From Pontibacter anaerobius (lineage in GTDB: Bacteria; Bacteroidota; Bacteroidia; Cytophagales; Hymenobacteraceae): a DNA stretch of 64,000 nt. Shown piece after piece: positions 52,390 to 61,027 of the stretch. Every line of letters begins with the position of its first letter. The stretch's first letter is position 1. The stretch lies in the NCBI RefSeq assembly GCF_026241195.1, contig NZ_JAPFQO010000009.1, forward strand, positions 62,001-126,000, in the 5' to 3' direction. Both the position numbers and the translations under genes were made by a program. The notes under the pieces are model-generated. The model ran no database searches. It was not told the DNA's origin and saw only the letters and a program-made list of their open reading frames with translations.

Positions 52390-53109
52390 TTACCTCCAGA
52401 GGCTATATCTCCTTGACAGTTGCGTTTCCTTTAATTCGCCATTATCTAATCGTACCAAATACTTTACAATAAGAAGTACGGTTATCGGTACGCCCCATAA
52501 ACTGATCAAAGAAAACCAATCGCTTATCATGTTTCCACCACTTGAGACTAACAATCCGTCACCCAATGGCCCTTTGGAAAAAATGGTGTTGAATGTAAAG
52601 TTCCAGCCAAGATGGAGACCTATGGGCATGAAAATGGAGTGAGTTTTTGAGAACGCTAAAGCCCATGCATACCCCATCAACCCTGTACCGATAAACACAA
52701 ACAGCATGGGTATAATATTCCCGAAAATACCGAACGAAAACCAATGGTAAATACCAAATGCAACTGCAGAAACCACAATGCCTTTCTCGGAACCGAATCT
52801 TCTTAACAAAATATACAGCAGGGCTCCTCTAAAAATCAGTTCTTCAGTAAGTACTGATTTAAAATCCCACCAGAACATACTTAACAGCAAACTGGCATTC
52901 AGTTTCTTATTCAGAAACAAGTGCGAAGATGTCAGCAAGGCCTCTAAAGACTGTACTCCGATACAAAGTACAGCTGTAATCAGGAATCCGATCACAAACT
53001 GTTTTAAACGTTTGATGAGTGGTAAAAACCCTAATGACAGTATACTTCTCTTCTCAATCAGATAAAGCAATATCCAGGAGATAGTCAGGGTCACTAAGAT
53101 GCCAATCAT
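52390..53109 (-). CDS. CPBP-family intramembrane metalloprotease
   Basis: 239 residues, about six helices. The ABI/CPBP motifs are LTEELIFRGALLYIL (EExxxR), FGIYHWFSFGIFG and MPIGLHLGWNF (His). The family processes prenylated or bacteriocin-like peptides, and in many bacteria the substrate is unknown. It is markedly more AT-rich than the neighbours ClC and GntP, which suggests separate acquisition. Confidence 0.87.
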   Translation of the reverse strand: MIGILVTLTISWILLYLIEKRSILSLGFLPLIKRLKQFVIGFLITAVLCIGVQSLEALLTSSHLFLNKKLNASLLLSMFWWDFKSVLTEELIFRGALLYILLRRFGSEKGIVVSAVAFGIYHWFSFGIFGNIIPMLFVFIGTGLMGYAWALAFSKTHSIFMPIGLHLGWNFTFNTIFSKGPLGDGLLVSSGGNMISDWFSLISLWGVPITVLLIVKYLVRLDNGELKETQLSRRYSLWR

Positions 53110-53137
53110 TGTTGTCCCGTTTTTTCAGAATTTCCTT

Positions 53138-54487
53138 TTACAAAACCACACTCAGCAGGAGCACCATCCCGAAGCCGGTGAGGGCGATCAGGGTGGTCAT
53201 GACGGTCCAGGAGCGGAGGGTCTGGCGCTCGGTGAGGCCGAAGTACTTGCTCACCAGCCAGAAGCCGCTGTCGTTTACGTGCGAAAGTATACTTGCCCCG
53301 GACGCGATGGCGATCACTACCAGGGCGCGGTGCATGTCGGTAAAGGCAGATCCTTCCAGGAAAGCGGCCGTCATGCCGGCGGCCGTGATCATGGCCACCG
53401 TGGAGGAGCCCTGCATGATGCGGATAGCGGCTGCCGTGAGAAAGGCGAAGAAGAAGGCGGAGAGGCCGTAACCCGTCATCACCTCGGCCAGCATCTGGCC
53501 CGCCCCGGTTTCGGTGAGTATCTGCTTAAACACCCCGCCCGCACCGGTTATAAGTATGATCAGGCCAGCCGGACCCAACGAACTGGAGGTGATGGAAAGC
53601 AGCTCTTGTCGGCTGAAGCCTCTCCTCACGCCCAGCAGGTACCAGGCCAGCAGGTTCGCCAGAATCAGCGCCACAAACGGGTGCCCCAGCATCTTGATCC
53701 AGCTTATTGCTCTTTCAGAAAGGGGAATGCCGGCTCCCAACGGACTATCGAGATACGTGTTCATCAGGATGAGCAGCAGCGGGAGCCCCACCAGGCCCAG
53801 GATCATACTTGAGGATGGAAGTTTCTGCGCCGTGGCCTCTGCCTCCATAAAAGAAGCAGGCGTCTCGACATGGATTCTTTTGGAGATGAAGCTGGCAAAC
53901 AGCGGCCCGCCCACGATGGTAGCGGGTATACCGGCCATAAAGCCCGCCGCAATCACCATGCCCAGGTCTGCACCGAGTATATCAGCTACGGCCACAGGGC
54001 CCGGCGTGGGCGGGATGAATGCATGCGTGACGGCCAAACCGGTAAGCAGCGGTATACCGTAAAACAGCAGAGAGCGACCAGTTTTCTTCTGCAGGGCATA
54101 CACCACCGGCACCAGAATCACGAAGGCCACATCAAAGAAAACCGGTATGCTGACCAGAAAGCCCGTAGCCGCCAGCGCCCACGAAGCACGCTTCTCGCCG
54201 GTCCTACGAAGTATAAAAGCCGCCAGAGACTGCACTCCTCCTGAAGTCTCCAAAATAGCGCCGAACATGGCTCCCAAACCCACCACCACAGCTATAAACC
54301 CAAGCGTGCTCCCCATGCCTTTCTGGATGTTCAGGATGATATCCATGGCAGGCATACCCGCCAGCAAACCCACCGCAATACTGGCTATGAGCAGCGACAG
54401 AAAAGCCTGCAGTTTAAAGTATAAAATCAGGAAGAGCAGCAGGGCAATACCAGCAATAACGGCAAGCAGCAGGGTGTAGTCGATCAT
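53138..54487 (-). CDS. GntP-family gluconate:H+ symporter
   Basis: 449 residues, about twelve helices. It opens with LLLAVIAGIALLLFLILYFKLQAFLS, broken by charged positions, and VTHAFIPPTPGPVAVADILG and QGSSTVAMITAAGMTAAFL are typical of GntP. Carries gluconate or related sugar acids. No gluconate kinase is adjacent, so the substrate is by family only. Confidence 0.92.
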   Translation of the reverse strand: MIDYTLLLAVIAGIALLLFLILYFKLQAFLSLLIASIAVGLLAGMPAMDIILNIQKGMGSTLGFIAVVVGLGAMFGAILETSGGVQSLAAFILRRTGEKRASWALAATGFLVSIPVFFDVAFVILVPVVYALQKKTGRSLLFYGIPLLTGLAVTHAFIPPTPGPVAVADILGADLGMVIAAGFMAGIPATIVGGPLFASFISKRIHVETPASFMEAEATAQKLPSSSMILGLVGLPLLLILMNTYLDSPLGAGIPLSERAISWIKMLGHPFVALILANLLAWYLLGVRRGFSRQELLSITSSSLGPAGLIILITGAGGVFKQILTETGAGQMLAEVMTGYGLSAFFFAFLTAAAIRIMQGSSTVAMITAAGMTAAFLEGSAFTDMHRALVVIAIASGASILSHVNDSGFWLVSKYFGLTERQTLRSWTVMTTLIALTGFGMVLLLSVVL

Positions 54488-54571
54488 TTTATTCTTTGTT
54501 TTCGGGGTGAGAAAGTATGGGTACTAGAAGTTAGTTTTAAATCTGGTCTTCTTTGGAAGTGGTTTTCAGGT

Positions 54572-54982
54572 TCAGGAAGTTACTTGCATGTTAACAAAGT
54601 AAGTTGCCAGGAAAATAAAGCTTAAGTATGACCACATGAAAGCGAAAAGCACATGCACAGCCGTTTCAAATATCTTGCCTTTCCAGAGGTCCGAAGAGTA
54701 ACCAAAAAACTGAAAATAAAGCCGGATTGCCCAGAATACTCCAAGCCCCAGGGACACCTTTTTACCAAGGTCTGATGTAACCAGCTCATAGGAGGAAGTC
54801 AGGCAGAGTACGCCCATCAGGAAAACCACTAGGGCAATAAAGAAAGTATGCACGGTCATCATTTGTCTGTTTACCAGGCTCAAACGCTTCAGCTCTTCAC
54901 CCCAATTGAAATACCTGGGGAATATAGCGTGAGCCAGTGCCAACAGAATCAGCAGTACACCGATTATCTTAAAGTGTATTTC
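54572..54982 (-). CDS. Small membrane protein (136 aa)
   Basis: Four hydrophobic segments from ATG 54982 (MEIHFKIIGVLLILLALAHA). MTVHTFFIALVVFLMGVLCL and the LFAFMWSYLSFIFLATYF tail are helices. The start overlaps the end of the methyltransferase gene by 14 nt, so the two are coupled. Function unknown. Confidence 0.68.
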   Translation of the reverse strand, partial: EIHFKIIGVLLILLALAHAIFPRYFNWGEELKRLSLVNRQMMTVHTFFIALVVFLMGVLCLTSSYELVTSDLGKKVSLGLGVFWAIRLYFQFFGYSSDLWKGKIFETAVHVLFAFMWSYLSFIFLATYFVNMQVTS

Positions 54983-55727
54983 CATTTTTGTCAAGTATAA
55001 AGGTTGATACAAAGGGCGTGAGTTTTATTTCTTGCCTGATGTTAAGGTTTGCGTTACGGAACACTTTAAGCCAGGAGCCCCTGCTATAGAAGTGACAGAA
55101 GCCAATGTTGTAGGCAACGAAATTAGGCAAATCTCTCAGGTGTTCGGTAATATAGATCTGCCCTTGCGGCTTTAGAACTCTGGCCAATTCTTGGAAGAAC
55201 AGGGCCCGCTCCTTTATATTCCTTATCTCATGGGCCGAAAAAATTACGAATATCTTGTCAGCCGAACAGGTTTGCAGCTGCAAATCACTGGTTTCTACCT
55301 GTTTTGTTTTTGAGAAAGGGGGATAGGCCTTCCTTGCCCGTTTTATAGAAACCTCCGTGTGCTTTTGTGGATCGTAAAAATCAAGCACTTCTAGTGCGCT
55401 GTTCCTGAACTTGTCTTTCAGCAGGGCGCTGGTCTCGTCAAACCCGGCATGGATGTTTAGTATCTGGCTTTCTGTGTTTTGTGGGGTTATCCAATTCAGC
55501 CTGTACAGTCCCGAAAGGTCATAAACATAGAGCGATGCCAGCAGGGAAAGTACTATTGAGCCTGAAACCAGCCCGCAAAAAGTATAAATGATTGGCTGTA
55601 GAGAGCTATCGAGGTAAGTGGCCGTGAGCATTAAAAGTATAACCATCATTAGGGCGATGGCATAAAAATGCCAGTTGAACCTGATGATGTTGGTTACTCC
55701 CTGAAAAGGCTTTCTCATCGCTCCCAT
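54969..55727 (-). CDS. Class I methyltransferase-like membrane protein
   Basis: 252 residues. Two N-terminal helices (FNWHFYAIALMMVILLMLTA and the following IYTFCGLVSGSIVLSLLASL) anchor it. The soluble part reads as a Rossmann methyltransferase: ILNIHAGFDETS is motif I (with IHAGFDE in place of the common DxGxGxG), FSAHEIRNIKERALFFQELARVLKPQG lies around motifs IV-VI (given here in two pieces), ending FVSTFILDKN. The glycine loop is weakly conserved, so SAM binding is not assured. Overlaps both neighbours. Confidence 0.72.
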   Translation of the reverse strand: MGAMRKPFQGVTNIIRFNWHFYAIALMMVILLMLTATYLDSSLQPIIYTFCGLVSGSIVLSLLASLYVYDLSGLYRLNWITPQNTESQILNIHAGFDETSALLKDKFRNSALEVLDFYDPQKHTEVSIKRARKAYPPFSKTKQVETSDLQLQTCSADKIFVIFSAHEIRNIKERALFFQELARVLKPQGQIYITEHLRDLPNFVAYNIGFCHFYSRGSWLKVFRNANLNIRQEIKLTPFVSTFILDKNGNTL

Positions 55728-56455
55728 TTCTCAATTTTGCCCTTTTTCCAGTAATATGGGATGTTTTCTAGTATAAAAGCATTCGCCAGAACAGGGTTGC
55801 TGAGATCTAGTGAATGCAGGTATGGGAAACTGTGGGCTACCACCCTTACCGGTTTTGGAGTCCAGTTTTGTCTTACACCCTCAATGATCAGTACTTCTTT
55901 TGTGTCAGGACTATAGGTAAAGGTGTAAGGCAGGGGGCCGGCAAAACGTCTTGCTTCTTTCCAGTCAGCAAACGGTGATTGCTTGGGAAGGAGAGCGGCT
56001 TCTTCAGAGTTGTCAATTGTAACTTTAAACCCGGAATGGTTTGAGCGTATTTCTGTTGAATGTCCCTGGTCTGATTGCTCTATGTCTGTTGTAGTGTAGT
56101 TGTAGTGGGTGAAAACATTGCCCATGATCTCCATTCTCTTCTGATCTGTTTCAGATTTCAGAATATATAAACCGCGCAGTCTTTTTCCAGCCTTGTTGGT
56201 GTATTTTACAAACACTCTATAGCCGATCAGGAAAAAATCGTTGCCCATAAATTTCGGCAGCCCCTTCGGCCTAAGACCATTTGTCCTGACCATCGCAACG
56301 GCCACAAACGCCCACGTATCGTTAAATGTGTCTAATTGCAGGCACTCCGGGATAAGACTCTGAAGCTGATTTTTGGGAACAGCGTACGTTAAGACAAGCG
56401 ACCTTTCAAAAAAGGCTTCCACGGCAAATGGGTGATTTTTAAGTGAGGCAAGCAT
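55715..56455 (-). CDS. DUF2071-family protein
   Basis: 246 residues with the DUF2071/YqjF look: VAVAMVRTNGLRPKGLPKFMGNDFFLIGYRVFVKY in two pieces, GLYILKSETD, and a C-terminal domain with GPLPYTFTYSPDT. Soluble, unknown role. The gene overlaps its downstream neighbour by 13 nt, and the DoxX-like gene lies 1 nt upstream, so it is part of one coupled operon. Confidence 0.78.
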   Translation of the reverse strand: MLASLKNHPFAVEAFFERSLVLTYAVPKNQLQSLIPECLQLDTFNDTWAFVAVAMVRTNGLRPKGLPKFMGNDFFLIGYRVFVKYTNKAGKRLRGLYILKSETDQKRMEIMGNVFTHYNYTTTDIEQSDQGHSTEIRSNHSGFKVTIDNSEEAALLPKQSPFADWKEARRFAGPLPYTFTYSPDTKEVLIIEGVRQNWTPKPVRVVAHSFPYLHSLDLSNPVLANAFILENIPYYWKKGKIEKWER

Positions 56456-56456
56456 A

Positions 56457-56840
56457 CTACACTTCCTGAGGTAATTCTTTGTTCAGCCCAAACTCGTTGT
56501 AGTATACAATAAGTATAAACAAAACCGCAAAAAGTAAGTTAAGCTTGCCCCACAGCAACAGATCAGGCACAAGTATGAACTCAAGGATGTTCATAGTGGC
56601 TACTATAAAGATTTGGGTTATAGCATTCAGGCGTGACTTAAAACCGATTAAAATCCATAGAGCCATACCGATTTCTGAAAGACCGATCAATAAGGTTAGC
56701 TGCCGCGAATAACCGCTCCCGAGAATCCCGGATACTATTTGCTCGTGTCGGGTAACCAGGTTAAGAACCTTACAAAATAATCCGTTTACTAACCAAACGG
56801 CTGCGATGCAGTAGGTCAGGGCTATATGCAAGTTTCTCAT
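56457..56840 (-). CDS. DoxX-like membrane protein
   Basis: 127 residues from ATG 56840 (MRNLHIALTYCIAAVWLVNG). Four helices; ILGSGYSRQLTLLIGLSEIGMALWIL is typical of the DoxX-like family, which pairs with DUF2071 in many bacteria. A longer reading would run into the upstream gene. The start overlaps the upstream stop by 4 nt. Confidence 0.8.
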   Translation of the reverse strand: MRNLHIALTYCIAAVWLVNGLFCKVLNLVTRHEQIVSGILGSGYSRQLTLLIGLSEIGMALWILIGFKSRLNAITQIFIVATMNILEFILVPDLLLWGKLNLLFAVLFILIVYYNEFGLNKELPQEV

Positions 56841-57445
56841 TTTCTTTCGAATTCTGGAAAACACTGAGGGCCAATCGCACCACCACCGTATTCTAAAACA
56901 ACATTGTCCTTATAAAAAATGTACATGCATCCACCATTATACTCTGCTATTAAACTGTCATTTAAGTTTTGGGTAAAAATGTTATAAAAGAACTTGCCCA
57001 TTCCACTTCGCTGCCAACCAATCCTGACAGGGTTTCCACTTGCTACTGAAATGCAGTTTGCGTTGTCCAACTTATCTTCCAGAAGTTTTAAGTCCTGTTT
57101 GTTCCAGCCAATGATGTTTAGAAGGGAATCGGCTTTTTGTGAATCGATATCCAAGTTCCAGTTGCTATCATGCTTTCCGCCCTTTTCAACGTGAAATATA
57201 CCAAGCTCTCCGTTCTCGAATTCAATATCCACGTAAGTATCAGCCGGCACCTTTGAATTGATATAGTTACTAAGTTCAATTATTTCACTTTTCTTGCTTT
57301 GGAAATTCTCAATCAGATCCTGCTTGTCATAAAAAGGGCCGGTGAAGATTCCGTTAAATGCAATGTGAATAAAAAGAAAAAGTCCGCCAATTACTGTTAT
57401 AAAGACTCCAAGGATTATCAACAGAATTTTTAGTAGTCGATTCAT
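56837..57445 (-). CDS. Membrane-anchored protein of unknown function (202 aa)
   Basis: One N-terminal helix (LLKILLIILGVFITVIGGLF) then a soluble domain of about 170 residues rich in Asn, Asp and Lys, ending IGPQCFPEFERK. No family that I recognise. It is more AT-rich than the glycosyltransferase genes upstream. First gene of the coupled run down to 54572. Confidence 0.7.
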   Translation of the reverse strand: MNRLLKILLIILGVFITVIGGLFLFIHIAFNGIFTGPFYDKQDLIENFQSKKSEIIELSNYINSKVPADTYVDIEFENGELGIFHVEKGGKHDSNWNLDIDSQKADSLLNIIGWNKQDLKLLEDKLDNANCISVASGNPVRIGWQRSGMGKFFYNIFTQNLNDSLIAEYNGGCMYIFYKDNVVLEYGGGAIGPQCFPEFERK

Positions 57446-57560
57446 TTGTTTAAAGACTGCAGCTAACGAGGCTACAAGAAGAACACTACTCCCTCTACCA
57501 CCCCTATTCTGTAGCTACCCGAAATAGCTTTCTCTAAATATAGTAAATTCTAATTATACT

Positions 57561-58898
57561 TTACTCATTCAAGTTGGCATGATGGCGGCGCTGGCGGTAG
57601 AGGTACAGCTCAACCATCAGCCAGAGCAGTACCATGGTATACTCCAGCGTAACTAGCAGCAGGTCTTCGTGGTAGGTGGGGGTGCGGTAGGCGGCATACG
57701 AAAGCATGGCCAGTCCGGACCAGGTGATGGCGAAGCGGAAGTGGCTCATCACGGTTAGGGCCAGCAGCGTGGACAGGTACCAGGGATGCACGGTGGTGGA
57801 GAGCAGCAGGTATACCGTGAGGGCGGCCGCCATGTAGCCAGCCAGCCTTCTTACGGAGCCAAGCTTTTTTACTGAGGCCATACTTAAGATAGTGACCAGT
57901 GTAACGAGCGAGAGCAACGGGCCAAGTATGGAAATGAGGTTATAGCCCGCCAACCGGAAACCCAGCCAGCGCAGCAGGTAATAAACGCTGGCGTTAAACT
58001 CAAAACGCTGAAAGTATAGATCCAGGCTCTGGAAAATGTGCTGCAGCACATCCTGGTTTATAAGCGGCGCAAACTGGGCCACTACTGTAATCAAGACCAC
58101 CGTGCCGTAAAGTATAAACTGGCGCCAACCCAGCCTCCGGAGCACGAAGGGCAGGAACATGAGCGGCAGCAGCTTGGTGCCTATGGCCAGCCCGAACGCA
58201 AACCCCGACCACACCAGCCGGTGGTAAAACAGCTGGTACAGCGCCAGCAGCAGGAAAAAGATCATCAGGGCCTCAAAGTGCAGGTTCCCCACCAGTTCCA
58301 GGATCACCAGCGGGTTTAGGGCATAGAGCAGCACGTGCTTTTCGGGGAGGGCCATTTTGCGGAGGAGGCGCCAGAGCAGCAGTACACTTCCTGCCTCGGC
58401 CAGCAAAAGTATAAGCCGCATCACCACCACACTGCCTGTTACACTTTGCGGCGAGGGCAGTGCCGCCAGCCAGAACACCGCCTGCGACACCGGCGGATAC
58501 ACGCTGTAGTAGCCCTGCGAGTTCAGCTGCGCAAACAGCTCCTGTGTAAGGCCTGGCACCAGCGGCGCTTCCGGCTGCATAAAATACTGCGGCAAGTATA
58601 AGTAGGGATTCTGCCCCGCCGCCAGCAACCGTCCATCCCACACAAATCGGAAATAATCATCGGATAGGGCAGGGGTGGCAAAAAGGAAAATGAGCCGGAA
58701 AAATATGGCTGCCACTATGCCGTGCCACAGGTTAAAGCGCTGGTTAGTTACGTAAAGGTAAGCCACAAACACCACCGCGTAGAGTAGGAGCAGCTGCGTA
58801 AAGTTGGAACGGGGCGTGGCATAAGCCAAGGCTGCATAAGCCGCTGCCGAAACAGCCAGCGCTGCGTAGCTGAGTATGTTATGCTTTGAGGGTGCCAT
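57561..58898 (-). CDS. GT-C type polytopic glycosyltransferase (mannosyltransferase-like)
   Basis: 445 residues with about ten to twelve helices. ATPALSDDYFRFVWDGRLLA contains the acidic loop-1 motif typical of GT-C polyprenol-phosphate sugar transferases (MptB/GT87-like). ALNPLVILELVGNLHFEALM and the LLSTTVHPWYLSTLLAL stretch belong to the family. It likely moves mannose or glucose onto an envelope lipid or glycan outside the membrane. It runs in the same direction as the GT2 gene 57 nt upstream, which may make the lipid-linked donor. Confidence 0.85.
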   Translation of the reverse strand: MAPSKHNILSYAALAVSAAAYAALAYATPRSNFTQLLLLYAVVFVAYLYVTNQRFNLWHGIVAAIFFRLIFLFATPALSDDYFRFVWDGRLLAAGQNPYLYLPQYFMQPEAPLVPGLTQELFAQLNSQGYYSVYPPVSQAVFWLAALPSPQSVTGSVVVMRLILLLAEAGSVLLLWRLLRKMALPEKHVLLYALNPLVILELVGNLHFEALMIFFLLLALYQLFYHRLVWSGFAFGLAIGTKLLPLMFLPFVLRRLGWRQFILYGTVVLITVVAQFAPLINQDVLQHIFQSLDLYFQRFEFNASVYYLLRWLGFRLAGYNLISILGPLLSLVTLVTILSMASVKKLGSVRRLAGYMAAALTVYLLLSTTVHPWYLSTLLALTVMSHFRFAITWSGLAMLSYAAYRTPTYHEDLLLVTLEYTMVLLWLMVELYLYRQRRHHANLNE

Positions 58899-58955
58899 AC
58901 CTAGGGTGGTGCTTATGCTGCTTTCATCTGGTTTTACCCGATACGAAAACTTTGC

Positions 58956-59648
58956 CTACAGGTATTTAAATACAGTCAGGATGATCTTATAACCCGCCAT
59001 CACGGTGCCTTTTAACGTGCCAGATACTTTGGAAACGCCGATGCGCCTGCGGTAAGAAACGGGCAGTTCGGTATACTTTACTTTCTGCTTTGCCGCCTTT
59101 GCCTGCATCTCCACCGTCCAGCCATAGTTGCGGTCGCGCATGCCCAGGGCCAGCAGCGTGTCCAGCTTTATGGCCCGGAACGGCCCAAGGTCGGTAAAAC
59201 GGGCGCCATAAAGTATGCGGATCAAGGTGGTGGCCAGCCAGTTGCCGAAAATCTGCTGCGGCATCATGGAGCCGCTCTCCCGTTTCCCCAGCGCTCTGGA
59301 GCCGATCACCATATCAGCCTGGCCCTGTACAATGGGCTGCACCAGCTGCACCATCTCCTGAGGGTAGTCGGAGTAGTCGCCATCGAGGAACACGATGATG
59401 TCGGGGCGAGACGAGGCGGGCTTGGCGGCGGCGTAGGCGATACCTTTCAGGCAAGCGTTGCCGTAGCCGGGATTTGGCTCGTGCAGCACGGTAGCACCAG
59501 CATCTGCGGCAACATGCGGGGTGAGGTCTGTGGAGTTATTGTTCACCACAATCACCTCGGCTACCATATCTTTTGGGATGTCCTGCACCACGTGGGCAAT
59601 GGATTGTTCTTCGTTGTAGGCAGGAATAATGACGTTAATTCGGGGCAT
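58956..59648 (-). CDS. GT2-family glycosyltransferase (DPM1/polyprenol-phosphate-mannose type)
   Basis: About 230 residues from ATG 59648 (MPRINVIIPAYNEEQSIAHV). VIIPAYNEEQSI, VIVVNNNSTDLT and the DGDYSDYP donor-metal motif show a GT2 fold. FRAIKLDTLLALGMRDRNYGWTVEMQ gives the acceptor region. Ends in a hydrophobic helix (MAGYKIILTVFKYL). Same direction as the GT-C gene; the two are plausibly a donor maker and user. Confidence 0.9.
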   Translation of the reverse strand: MPRINVIIPAYNEEQSIAHVVQDIPKDMVAEVIVVNNNSTDLTPHVAADAGATVLHEPNPGYGNACLKGIAYAAAKPASSRPDIIVFLDGDYSDYPQEMVQLVQPIVQGQADMVIGSRALGKRESGSMMPQQIFGNWLATTLIRILYGARFTDLGPFRAIKLDTLLALGMRDRNYGWTVEMQAKAAKQKVKYTELPVSYRRRIGVSKVSGTLKGTVMAGYKIILTVFKYL

Positions 59649-59798
59649 AGGTAACATACGGGGACAAAGATGCCCAAAATCCGTCACACCTACGTAATAT
59701 TGGTTTTTTTCTTTGAAATTCTGGCATGTGCGGCACTACCTTTGCGGTAAACTTTATGCCTGTGAGCAGGTTAGTTATTTTAAAACAACACAACAAGT

Positions 59799-60290
59799 AT
59801 GAAAGAGGAAGCCATAAAGGTAGGAGATAAAGCACCTGATTTTGAGCTGGAGCGCCAGGATGGTGGTTTTTTTCGCCTGTATGATCTGTTAGGGGAGAAA
59901 AACGTTGTGCTATACTTTTACCCGAAAGACAGCACTCCGGGCTGCACCAAGCAAGCCTGCGAGTTCCGCGACCAATACGAGGTTTTTAAAGAGCATGGGG
60001 CTGAGGTAGTAGGCATCAGTTCTGATAGCGTGGAGTCGCATCAGAAGTTTGAGAAGAGCTATAAACTGCCTTTCAAGCTGTTAAGCGACAAAGGCGGACG
60101 CGTCAGAAAGCTTTTCGGGGTGCCTAAAAAATTAGGGTTGCTGCCAGGCCGTGTTACCTATATTATTGATCATGAGGGAGTGGTGCGCTACGTTTTCAAC
60201 TCCATGACTAAGCCGCTGGAGCACGTTAGCACGGCACTGGAAGTGCTGCAAGAGATCAACAGCGAAGAGACGCATTTTAAGAAAGCATAG
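59799..60290 (+). CDS. bcp: Peroxiredoxin of the BCP/PrxQ type
   Basis: 163 residues. Peroxidatic Cys49 and resolving Cys54 in DSTPGCTKQACEFRD, the CX4C of PrxQ. FYPKDSTPGCT and VTYIIDHEGVVRYVFNSM complete it. Full length. Reduces hydroperoxides with thioredoxin. Its terminator lies just downstream. Confidence 0.95.
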   Translation: MKEEAIKVGDKAPDFELERQDGGFFRLYDLLGEKNVVLYFYPKDSTPGCTKQACEFRDQYEVFKEHGAEVVGISSDSVESHQKFEKSYKLPFKLLSDKGGRVRKLFGVPKKLGLLPGRVTYIIDHEGVVRYVFNSMTKPLEHVSTALEVLQEINSEETHFKKA

Positions 60291-60307
60291 TTAGTTTAAA
60301 CAGAAGC

Positions 60308-60348
60308 AAAAAAGGGGCAGCCGTTATACTTACGGCTGCCCCTTTTTT
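60308..60348. terminator. Intrinsic terminator, loop holds the TATACTT word
   Basis: AAAAAAGGGGCAGCCGT (60308-60324) pairs with ACGGCTGCCCCTTTTTT (60332-60348) over 17 bp around a 7-nt loop, so it is bidirectional between the peroxiredoxin and the lipoprotein. The loop starts TATACTT. Confidence 0.9.
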
Positions 60349-60373
60349 GCTTTGTGGCTGTTGCTATACTCCA

Positions 60374-60958
60374 TTACTTGCTTTTCAGTTCTACCAGCTC
60401 AAGCTTTTTGCCATTGTACAGTTCTACCTTCAAAAAGCCCTTGTCTTTGCTAAAGTATACTTCTTTCGGGCTGTCGGCGGCGGTGCTGTCGGCCTCGAAT
60501 ACATAGGCGTTGTTGTACGTGATCTGGCTTTCTCCCTCGCCCACGGTTACGGTCTGTGTCTGATCGGTGTCTTTAATATCCCAGGCGTTTTTATTGCCCA
60601 CCCCGATTTTCACAATCAGTGAGTCTGGCTTTTTCAGGATGTAGGTGCCTAGGTACGGCATTTTTCTTTCCTTGTCTTCAATGATGTTGGTTACCTGCGT
60701 GTTGCGTTTGTCGATACAGTCGTCGGAGATAGAGTAGCCATCGCCGGGCACGTTCTGGGCGTAGATGCCGGTGCGCAGATAGGTAATAGTGGCGCCAGCC
60801 TCGTTACGGAACAGAGCAGTATCACCGGTGCCGTATACCAGCCACTGGCTGTCTTCGGTGCTAGGCTCAGTAATGCTTATGTCTCCGCAGTTGTCGCAGG
60901 CTGCCAGAGTGGCGGAGGCAAACATCAGTAAAAAGAAAGATTTAACGGTAGTCTTCAT
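60374..60958 (-). CDS. Lipoprotein of unknown function (194 aa)
   Basis: Begins MKTTVKSFFLLMFASATLAACDNCGD, with the acylated Cys near residue 21 and a second Cys three residues on. The body is a beta-rich domain (AGATITYLRTGIYAQNV, TYILKKPDSLIVKIGVG) ending LYNGKKLELVELKSK. No family recognised. Monocistronic. Confidence 0.78.
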   Translation of the reverse strand: MKTTVKSFFLLMFASATLAACDNCGDISITEPSTEDSQWLVYGTGDTALFRNEAGATITYLRTGIYAQNVPGDGYSISDDCIDKRNTQVTNIIEDKERKMPYLGTYILKKPDSLIVKIGVGNKNAWDIKDTDQTQTVTVGEGESQITYNNAYVFEADSTAADSPKEVYFSKDKGFLKVELYNGKKLELVELKSK

Positions 60959-61027
60959 TGTGGTCGGAAAATGGGTTTAGTGTTCGTAAGTTATCAAATA
61001 TATAATTGATATGTATCAGACAGACCC

